From Ignavibacteria bacterium UBA7675 (GTDB lineage Bacteria > Bacteroidota > Ignavibacteria > Kapaibacteriales > UB7675), in assembly GCA_002483085.1 (NCBI GenBank), contig DLHF01000007.1, positions 1 through 38,722 on the forward strand: DNA of 38,722 nt, read 5' to 3'. The notes beneath the pieces were generated by a model, which saw nothing but the letters and a program-made list of their open reading frames with translations, was not told the DNA's origin and made no database searches. Each line of letters opens with the position of its first letter. The stretch's first letter is position 1. The translations under genes and the position numbers were made by a program. Shown in pieces: positions 32,204-38,722 of this stretch.

Positions 32204-32270
32204 TCACAAATCGGCAACATCTCTGCACACCGAGAGTTTACTATAAAAACTTCGGTACTTTAAGAGGTGA

Positions 32271-32759
32271 ATGATGAAATCCCCAATTTCTTTCGCAATA
32301 CTGGCTTTCCTCTTCATAACGGCATGCTCCGACAACACATCGGCTCCGAATACGGCAGAAGATACAAACCAGAACAACAACGACGACAACAACGACGACG
32401 TCAACTATGACGACCCCAGTCGTATTCCGCCGGGTTCCGAGAAATACCTTGTGCGGATTACACACCTCTACCCATTTCCATATGGAGTGGAGAATAACAG
32501 CGAAACAATCGATCTTCGCAATTTTGGCCCGATGAATGTCTCTCTATTGGGCTGGACTGTACGCGACAACGACAGTGCCGTGTGGGATATGAGCGCCATT
32601 GGTACACTATCGCGCGACGAAAAAGCATTGTACAAGTGCCTGACTCCGGCGCAAATGGACAACAAGGGCGACACACTGTATCTAATCGACAATCAGGGTG
32701 ATACGATCCAGATTGTTGCCTACGACACGGTAGCACAGGGCCAGTACATTCGCCCATAA
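32271..32759 (+). CDS. lipoprotein with lamin-tail domain
   Basis: This is a 162-residue protein with AGAGGTGA directly before ATG-ATG (32271/32274). The lipoprotein signal is MMKSPISFAILAFLFITAC, Cys 19. The following Asn/Asp linker (TNQNNNDDNNDDVNYDD) is a trinucleotide-type run (AAC/GAC) at 32370-32410. The rest, NNSETIDLRNFGPMNVSLLGWTVRDNDSAVWDM and DEKALYKC, then GDTLYLIDNQGDTIQIVAYD, has the immunoglobulin-like lamin-tail pattern. Lamin-tail domains in bacteria occur in exported proteins, often with calcium-dependent or nuclease partners, and are presumed adhesive or structural. It ends before a terminator and is not obviously linked to ftsI in function. Confidence 0.82.
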   Translation: MMKSPISFAILAFLFITACSDNTSAPNTAEDTNQNNNDDNNDDVNYDDPSRIPPGSEKYLVRITHLYPFPYGVENNSETIDLRNFGPMNVSLLGWTVRDNDSAVWDMSAIGTLSRDEKALYKCLTPAQMDNKGDTLYLIDNQGDTIQIVAYDTVAQGQYIRP

Positions 32760-32783
32760 CAAATAACAGCATCGCACGTACAA

Positions 32784-32811
32784 GGCCGGACGCTCATGCT
32801 CCGGTCTTTTT
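32784..32811 (+). terminator. terminator after the lamin-tail lipoprotein
   Basis: GGCCGGA (32784-32790) pairs with TCCGGTC (32800-32806, one G-U pair) and is followed by TTTTT. It lies about 25 bases after the stop at 32759. Confidence 0.75.
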
Positions 32812-32885
32812 GTTAGAAAAGAGAGGACATTCGCGTACATTTGTGGTTTATTTAATTTTTTCAACTCTTACACGTTCACTGCGCT

Positions 32886-33650
32886 ATGGATTTTTCCGTT
32901 TTCGCCGACTCCAACGCTTGGGTAAGCCTTCTTACACTGAGCGTCCTTGAGATTGTGCTCGGTATCGACAATATTATTTTCATTTCTATTATTGCCGCTC
33001 GCCTGCCCGCCGACCAGCAGGACAGAGCCCGCAATATCGGGCTTGGATTGGCGCTCATACTTCGCATCGGCCTTTTGTCGGTGATTGCCGAAATTGCCAA
33101 GCTCGTGCAGCCTTTGTTCACAATCTTTGGACACGACTTTACTGGGCGCGACCTTGTGCTGATAGGAGGCGGTTTGTTCCTACTGGCCAAGAGCACGATG
33201 GAAATACACAACAAACTGGAAGGAGAAGTAGAGGAAAGCGGAAAGAAGGTCTACCCTTCGTTCTGGGGTGTTATCGTACAAATTCTGATTCTCGACCTGG
33301 TGTTTTCGCTCGATTCGGTGATTACAGCAATTGGCTTGGCCAATCAGCTAATTATTATGATCATCGCAGTTATTCTCGCCATGGTTGTCATGTTCTTCTT
33401 TGCTAAATCTATCAGCAATTTCATCCATCAGCACCCAACGATGAAGATGCTCGCTCTGGCATTCCTCCTTATGGTGGGTCTGGTGCTGTTTATAGAAGGC
33501 TTCCATGTTCACGTAGAAAAAGGCTATATCTATTTTGCTATGGCGTTCTCGGTGCTGGTAGAATTCCTTAATCTCAAGCTGCGCAAGAAGAAAGGGCCTC
33601 CCGTACAACTGAACGAGCCTCGCTTGCCGGATGAAGGTTCAGCTCACTAA
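32886..33650 (+). CDS. TerC family integral membrane protein
   Basis: This is a 254-residue protein with about seven hydrophobic segments. The family's two acidic signatures are present: LEIVLGIDNIIFISIIAARLP near 21-41 and LDLVFSLDSVITAIGLANQ near 137-155. These carry the conserved Asp residues. TerC proteins are linked to metal ion (manganese) export that helps load secreted metalloproteins, and to tellurite resistance. The C-terminus is charged (KLRKKKGPPVQLNEPRLPDEGSAH). Its stop at 33650 and the convergent murB stop at 33654 are 4 bases apart. No ter operon surrounds it. Confidence 0.94.
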   Translation: MDFSVFADSNAWVSLLTLSVLEIVLGIDNIIFISIIAARLPADQQDRARNIGLGLALILRIGLLSVIAEIAKLVQPLFTIFGHDFTGRDLVLIGGGLFLLAKSTMEIHNKLEGEVEESGKKVYPSFWGVIVQILILDLVFSLDSVITAIGLANQLIIMIIAVILAMVVMFFFAKSISNFIHQHPTMKMLALAFLLMVGLVLFIEGFHVHVEKGYIYFAMAFSVLVEFLNLKLRKKKGPPVQLNEPRLPDEGSAH

Positions 33651-33653
33651 ATC

Positions 33654-34658
33654 TTACAGAATATTAACCTCAGGTTCCAGGTCGATGCCAAACCGTTCGC
33701 GGACATCGGCCTGGACAGCCTGCGCTACCGCGAGAATTTCCCCGCCGGAAGCATCTCCATAATTTACAATTACAAGCGCCTGCTTCGGATACGTTCCCGC
33801 CCTGCCAATACGCCGTCCCTTCCAGCCACACTGTTCTATCAGCCAGCCCGCAGGTATTTTGGCACAACCAGCTTTTGCTTGATACACAGGCATGGTGGGA
33901 TGTTCTTGCTGTAGCTGCCGGGCAATATCGTGTGGTATTTCGGGATTTTTGAAAAAGCTACCGGCATTGCCAAGAGCAGCGGGATCGGGAAGTTTGCTGC
34001 GGCGCACATCGCACACTGCTTCGCTTACATCGCGCACAGTTAGCTGGCCTGTTGGCACGTGTGCTACCGCTTGTGCAAGCGCCGGATAAGAGAGGTTTAG
34101 CTGCGGGCGTTTGGCCAATCGCACAAGTATCGAAGTAATAACAACACGGTGGCGAAGCTCTCGCTTGAACACACTGGTGCGGTAGCCAAAGCTGCATTCA
34201 GCAGTACTCATCGCTGCAAGAGAGCCGTCGTCGCTGTGCATAAACTCTACTTCTTCCAGCACATCGCGTATTTCCGTGCCATATGCGCCGATATTCTGGA
34301 TTGGCGCGGCTCCTACCGTACCGGGAATCAGCGAGAGGTTTTCCACTCCCCCGAGATTGCGTTCCACCGCATAGCGCACAAATGTGTGCCAATTCTCGCC
34401 TGCTGCCACGCGTATATACACGGAGTCATCGTCCTCCCGCTCTGTGTCCACACCACGTAGATTAATTTTTATAACTGTTCCCGAATAATCGCGAGTAAAC
34501 AGGATATTGCTGCCGCCGCCGAGGAAGAGCTTTTCTCCGGGCAATTCCAGCGCAGTGCGTAGCTCGTCGTGCGTATGAACTTCCGCAAAATGCCGGGCAC
34601 AGACGTCGACGCCAAAAGTTGTGAGATGTATCAGCGGATAATGTGTGTGTACTTTCAT
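33654..34658 (-). CDS. murB: UDP-N-acetylenolpyruvoylglucosamine reductase MurB, type I
   Basis: This is a 334-residue protein. MurB reduces UDP-GlcNAc-enolpyruvate to UDP-MurNAc using FAD and NADPH, in the cytoplasm. It has FLGGGSNILFTRDYSG (FAD loop), AAGENWHTFVRYAV, NLSLIPGTVGAAPIQNIGAYGTEI, SFGYRTSVFKRE with Arg160, GNAGSFFKNPEI with Ser234 and LEPEVNIL with Glu330. These match Arg159, Ser229 and Glu325 of the E. coli enzyme, so this is the long type I form. The ribosome binding site is weak. It is an isolated gene convergent with terC; the other murein genes are not in the window. Confidence 0.96.
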   Translation of the reverse strand: MKVHTHYPLIHLTTFGVDVCARHFAEVHTHDELRTALELPGEKLFLGGGSNILFTRDYSGTVIKINLRGVDTEREDDDSVYIRVAAGENWHTFVRYAVERNLGGVENLSLIPGTVGAAPIQNIGAYGTEIRDVLEEVEFMHSDDGSLAAMSTAECSFGYRTSVFKRELRHRVVITSILVRLAKRPQLNLSYPALAQAVAHVPTGQLTVRDVSEAVCDVRRSKLPDPAALGNAGSFFKNPEIPHDIARQLQQEHPTMPVYQAKAGCAKIPAGWLIEQCGWKGRRIGRAGTYPKQALVIVNYGDASGGEILAVAQAVQADVRERFGIDLEPEVNIL

Positions 34659-35090
34659 ACGACCGTTACGAAATATTCCTTTCGTGTGTATATTTCTTTA
34701 CTATTCGGCAATACAGTTGTTATTCAGGGAGGCATGCCCTATTTTTCTCGTCGGCATTCATGGATGAACCCGACGAACATGGATGTTCCTTTTTTTCTCT
34801 CCGCAGCACCCTCGAATATATTGATACCTGCCAGAACAATGCAGACGGAAGCAGCATAGAACGAAAGTATCCGGTTTTGGCACAATACGCCCCGGTAAGT
34901 CCGCGAGAAGAAACAGACAACGCGACGATATACCCGATAAGTAATCTGCTTACGCTCAATTTTTCCAACTTCCTACCGATGTCGCTTATATCAGCAATGT
35001 GCGTGGCAAATATACGACAATACGCCGATAGGATACATCTGCTTGTGGGAACGTTCCGCAGCCATTCTTCCATTAGTTTATTGCGAACCT
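34659..35090. other. divergent intergenic region between murB and the secreted protease gene
   Basis: Several short overlapping frames are open here but show no family, signal peptide or ribosome binding site, and they disagree with one another. AGGGAGGCATGCCCT (near 34728) is a short palindromic element followed by a T run. Nothing else is recognised. The promoters of both flanking genes are expected here. Confidence 0.45.
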
Positions 35091-38000
35091 ATGTCCTTTC
35101 GATACATTATTTCCGTGAATACTCTGCTTTGCCTGCTGGCTCTGGTGCCCTTTAGCTCTTTTGCTCAGTATGCTGGCACAGTTGTACACAGTTCGTCCAT
35201 CACAACGACTCCCAGTGCAACTGGGCGGGATTTCCATAAAAATGCGGCTGCCGGAAAAAAAACAGGGGCGTGGCGTTCTGCCGAGATTCCAATATCGACT
35301 TCAGCCTTGCCCCGCCAGCAAGTAGCATCGGGTGGGCAAGTGTTGCCTATACAAAACGCGGATATTGCCTCTGCGCTATTCATTCAGCGCGAGAAGCCTA
35401 TCTCGACGCTCCCGCAGTATTCCACCTGTTTTTCGATAAATACGGCGGTTTTCGATACTCTTTCGCCTGCACTCGACACGAAATTCACAATTAAACAATT
35501 CCGCATGACTGGCAGCCAAGCCTACACATTGGACCTCCGCCGATTTGAAATTCTGTCGCCAGATGCTGTTGCAGTAGCGGGAACAGAAAACGGCGATCAG
35601 CCATTTGCGCCAGAGAAGCACCTTCTATTCGCCGGCACTGTGCGCGAAATTCCCGGCTCTTATATCTATCTGGCAGTATTCCGCACATACTGCTCAGGCT
35701 ATATCGAATTGCCCCGGGCAAATTACCCATCTGCACGCCGTATTCTTATCGCTCCGCTCCCCGCCAACAGCAGTGAGCACGCTGTAATGGTGGTGTACGA
35801 CGAAAATGATGTGCCCAGAAAAACAGACTTCCCGCTGTGCGGCTCCGACAGTGCGCCGTACAAAATTGGCAATACTCCTGTTGGGCAACACGACCACGGA
35901 AATAAAAAGGAAAAAGTAAAAGCCGAGGAAACGCTGCTCACAGGCATTAGCTTAGAATGCGATTATGAATATTACCTTGATCACGGGTCAGACCTTTCGC
36001 GGGCAGCTAACTACGCGCTTACAGTCATGGGCGCTTCTTCGGCAATCTACTATCGCGATGTAAACATACGCCTGCAAATACCCTACCTACGTGTGTGGAC
36101 AACGACCGACCCGTACACAGCTACTTCGAGCAGTTCCATGCTCGGACAATTCCGCACATACTGGAACACCAGTATGACCTCGGTTAATCGCGTGCTATCC
36201 CACATGTTCTCCGGCGTGAACGGTCTTGGCGGCATTGCGTACCTCGATGTTCTTTGCTTTACTTCTTGGAACTATGGTATCAGCGGGCTTACAAACACTA
36301 CTACATTTCCCGCCTCTGGCTATGTGTGGGATATCGACGTTACTTCGCACGAACTTGGGCACAACTTTAGCTCGCCACACACACATAGTTGTACATGGGC
36401 GCCTGCCATCGACTCCTGCTACTATGCTGAGGACGGCACCTGCTTTTCCGGTACAACTGCCCGCACTGGCAGTATTATGAGCTATTGCCACCTCACAAAT
36501 CAAGGTAAATACCTGGCTTTTCATCCGCGCGTGATGACGCAGATACGCACGGCTGCCGAAGCTGCTTCATGTATATCGGCATTCACACCCGCAGTAGCAA
36601 ACGATGTGGCAGTGATCTCTATCACAGAACCCGACAATGGAGCAGTCCTTGCAACATCGGCAACATTTACTCCGTCGGCAGTGTTCCGCAATAATGGTAC
36701 GGCCAGCCAGACAAACCTCGCAGCAACATGTATTATCAAGACAAGCGGCGGTACGACAGTGTATTCGAGCACACAAACGCTTTCTGCCCTCAATGTCGCT
36801 TCGTCGGCAACGGTGTCATTTATACCTGTGTCCATCGCTACCATCGGCGTGTATCAAATTGCTGTCAATATCGCTCTGGCGGGGGATTCCTACCAGTTCA
36901 ACAACACCCTTGTCCGACCATTTTCTGTCGCGTCTTCTGTCTCTGGTTCAGTGGCTGTCACCTCTCCCAATACCTCTGCAACGCTGGTGGCTGGCAGTAA
37001 TTATACAATTAACTGGACGAGCTCCGGCGTTACAAATGCGTTTATAGAATTTTCCGCCGATAATGGCATTACCTGGCAGACAGTCCACTCCAACAATACA
37101 ACAGCCTCGTATTCTTGGACAGTGCCGTCCATCCCTACATCGCAGGGCAGGATACGCATAAGCAGCCGCTCCAATAGCGCAATCCGCGATATGAGCGACG
37201 ACGCTTTTACAATTACCCTTGCCAACGATATTCAGCCTGTTGAGCTTATTGCACCTGTGTCCGGCAGTTCGACAGTGCTGCCAATTACTCCACAGGTAGA
37301 GTTTAGAAATAATGGAAGTAGTGGACAGACGGCGGTGTCTGTACGACTCCGCATTGAGAATTTTACAACCAATAGCGAAGTGTACTCAGCCCTCTCGACC
37401 ATTGCATCTATCGCTGCGGGAACAACTCAAACCGTGTCGTTCCCACAGTTTGTCACCACGGCAAGCGGCAGCTATATTTTCTATGCTCACGCACTTCTGG
37501 CAGGTGATCAGGACACGCAAAACGACTCGCTCGCCCGGTCGGCATTCATGACGCTTCCCTCCTCATCGATAACGCTTATATCGCCTAATGGCGGTGAACA
37601 GTGGCAGTCGGGCTTGCTTAAAAGCATTACTTGGACATATACTGGTATCATTCTCAATGTGAAGATCGAGTATTCTACGAATAATGGTGTGAGCTGGACA
37701 ACGATCACGCCGTCGACTCCAAATACAGGTTCGTATGGCTGGCTGCTTCCCGCGCTTTCGTCGGCACAGGGCAGAGTCCGCATTACAGATGTAGCGAATG
37801 CATCGGCAACCGATATAAGCAATGCCGCTTTTACATTCCTGCCCGTACAGCCGCCTGCCGGTGTTGCCGCATTAGGTGGTAATTCCCAAGTCTCGCTGTC
37901 GTGGTCGCCTTCGCCAAGCAGCGGAATTACAGCGTACAATATTTACCGCAACACAAGCAATTCGGGACTCGCACTCTATGCGTCGGTACAGAGCAATCAG

Positions 38001-38722
38001 ACCTCGTTCTCAGATGCCACCACCGCCAATTGCACAACGTATTTCTATGCAGTTACATCTGTGGTTGGCGCTGTGGAATCGGTTCAATCAACACAGTCTT
38101 CGGCTACTCCATCTACGGCAGCGGCGCTGGTCGTAGTAGCACCTAATGGTGGTGAACAATGGCAGGTCGCTTCCTTTCAGACTATTGTGTGGAGCTTTTC
38201 AGGCTGTATCTCCGCTGTGAAAATTGAGTACTCGACAAATAATGGTGTTGCTTGGACAACGATTACATCCTCAACTTCAAATACTGGCGCGTATGTGTGG
38301 ACAGTGCCTAATACGGTTTCTACACAAGCCTCGGTGCGTATCAGTTCTGCGGCCAACAATTCTGTATTTGATAACAGTAACGCTTCGTTTACTATTGCTC
38401 CGTTGCTGCCGCCAACCTCGCTTCAGTCGACAAGGATTGGTACATCTGCCGTGATTTCATGGACCCACTCGACATCAACGGGTCTTACAACCTATGCGAT
38501 ATTCAGAAAGACAGGTGGGGGGGCATACGTGTTGCTCGGCTCTACGAATTCGTCCTCTACGTCGTTTACAGATACGAGTATCACAAAAAACACATTGTAC
38601 TCGTATGCCGTATGCAGCCGTGTCGATTCTTTTTCATCAGAACTGTCAGTTCCTGTAGAATTTATCTATCTATTGCCTTCCATTACACCAAACGGCCCAA
38701 CAACATTCTGCCAAGGTGGGAA
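35091..38722 (+). CDS. large secreted metzincin (M12B/reprolysin-like) protease with CARDB-, Kre9/KNH- and FN3-like modules; 3' end outside window
   Basis: The frame is open from ATG 35091 to the right edge (1210 codons seen). The signal is MSFRYIISVNTLLCLLALVPFSSFAQ. After a pro-region (residues about 27-290) comes a catalytic domain with HELGHNFSSPH (His420, Glu421, His424, His430: HExxHxxxxxH) and a Met-turn at Met463 (SIMSYC). These are the defining marks of a metzincin. Then come CARDB-like sandwiches (about 500-615 and 712-818), Kre9/KNH-like repeats at about 620-708, 827-917 and 1014-1103 (PNGGEQWQ ... KIEYSTNNG), and FN3-like domains at about 920-1008 and 1104-1190. The window ends inside TTFCQGG. 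It should be exported, probably through T9SS; the sorting domain would lie beyond the window. Substrates are unknown. Confidence 0.9.
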   Translation, partial: MSFRYIISVNTLLCLLALVPFSSFAQYAGTVVHSSSITTTPSATGRDFHKNAAAGKKTGAWRSAEIPISTSALPRQQVASGGQVLPIQNADIASALFIQREKPISTLPQYSTCFSINTAVFDTLSPALDTKFTIKQFRMTGSQAYTLDLRRFEILSPDAVAVAGTENGDQPFAPEKHLLFAGTVREIPGSYIYLAVFRTYCSGYIELPRANYPSARRILIAPLPANSSEHAVMVVYDENDVPRKTDFPLCGSDSAPYKIGNTPVGQHDHGNKKEKVKAEETLLTGISLECDYEYYLDHGSDLSRAANYALTVMGASSAIYYRDVNIRLQIPYLRVWTTTDPYTATSSSSMLGQFRTYWNTSMTSVNRVLSHMFSGVNGLGGIAYLDVLCFTSWNYGISGLTNTTTFPASGYVWDIDVTSHELGHNFSSPHTHSCTWAPAIDSCYYAEDGTCFSGTTARTGSIMSYCHLTNQGKYLAFHPRVMTQIRTAAEAASCISAFTPAVANDVAVISITEPDNGAVLATSATFTPSAVFRNNGTASQTNLAATCIIKTSGGTTVYSSTQTLSALNVASSATVSFIPVSIATIGVYQIAVNIALAGDSYQFNNTLVRPFSVASSVSGSVAVTSPNTSATLVAGSNYTINWTSSGVTNAFIEFSADNGITWQTVHSNNTTASYSWTVPSIPTSQGRIRISSRSNSAIRDMSDDAFTITLANDIQPVELIAPVSGSSTVLPITPQVEFRNNGSSGQTAVSVRLRIENFTTNSEVYSALSTIASIAAGTTQTVSFPQFVTTASGSYIFYAHALLAGDQDTQNDSLARSAFMTLPSSSITLISPNGGEQWQSGLLKSITWTYTGIILNVKIEYSTNNGVSWTTITPSTPNTGSYGWLLPALSSAQGRVRITDVANASATDISNAAFTFLPVQPPAGVAALGGNSQVSLSWSPSPSSGITAYNIYRNTSNSGLALYASVQSNQTSFSDATTANCTTYFYAVTSVVGAVESVQSTQSSATPSTAAALVVVAPNGGEQWQVASFQTIVWSFSGCISAVKIEYSTNNGVAWTTITSSTSNTGAYVWTVPNTVSTQASVRISSAANNSVFDNSNASFTIAPLLPPTSLQSTRIGTSAVISWTHSTSTGLTTYAIFRKTGGGAYVLLGSTNSSSTSFTDTSITKNTLYSYAVCSRVDSFSSELSVPVEFIYLLPSITPNGPTTFCQGG

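Noticed and set aside
34643..35155. A 170-residue plus-strand frame upstream of the secreted protease
   Set aside because: It overlaps the protease start, has no signal, family resemblance or ribosome binding site, and includes the 5' flank of murB. It is most likely chance.

Overview
The window looks like a chromosomal segment of a Gram-negative member of the Bacteroidota/Chlorobiota (FCB) group. A Kapabacteria- or Ignavibacteria-like lineage is my best guess. The reasons are a type IX secretion (T9SS) C-terminal sorting domain at the end of the gene at 14922-16529, a PorE-like PD40/CarboxypepD_reg/OmpA protein, many small outer-membrane barrels, a ZnuD-like TonB receptor and YbbR, M16 and TerC genes. 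The lineage is inferred from gene content and style; no rRNA gene or other phylogenetic marker was used. No tRNA, rRNA, CRISPR array, transposase or phage gene was recognised.

Layout. 1-718 is an AT-richer islet: the 3' end of a larger gene carrying a zincin-type (HERTH) toxin-like tail, then a small zinc-ribbon protein as candidate immunity partner. 719-4673 holds an ATP-grasp-like protein (+), then on the minus strand a small membrane protein, a LexA-like repressor that has lost its self-cleavage residues, an alpha/beta hydrolase and a DUF4286 protein. 5303-8641 is a plus-strand ECF sigma / anti-sigma / META-lipoprotein unit. The anti-sigma carries a long disordered linker and a C-terminal barrel-like domain. 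8726-10675 is SppA (-). 10950-14586 is a probable metal-acquisition locus: His/Cys-rich small protein, His-rich lipoprotein, ZnuD-like TonB receptor.

14631-16805 is a T9SS cargo gene with its own promoter and terminator, bracketed by two nearly identical direct repeats. 16897-18935 has a Dabb protein overlapping a FluC fluoride channel, then two tandem secreted paralogues. 19143-25284 holds an M16 peptidase, QueA, YbbR, a LysE-type exporter and Dps. 25373-29436 is a minus-strand envelope block: the PorE-like protein translationally coupled to a barrel protein, plus two small barrel paralogues. 29646-34658 has FtsL and FtsI with two PASTA domains but no other dcw genes adjacent, then a lamin-tail lipoprotein, TerC and MurB (-). 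35091 to the right edge is a large secreted metzincin protease followed by CARDB-like, Kre9/KNH-like and FN3 modules. It is cut by the window end.

Two themes connect the genes. First, much of the content concerns the envelope and surface: T9SS cargo and machinery, barrels, lipoproteins, SppA, septal peptidoglycan synthesis and an ECF system that may sense the outer membrane. Second, a dispersed GC-rich intergenic repeat family appears at least eight times in both orientations. It shares the core TGTCGCCGGTCGCA. It runs into the apparent 5' ends of two genes and makes their longest reading frames misleading.
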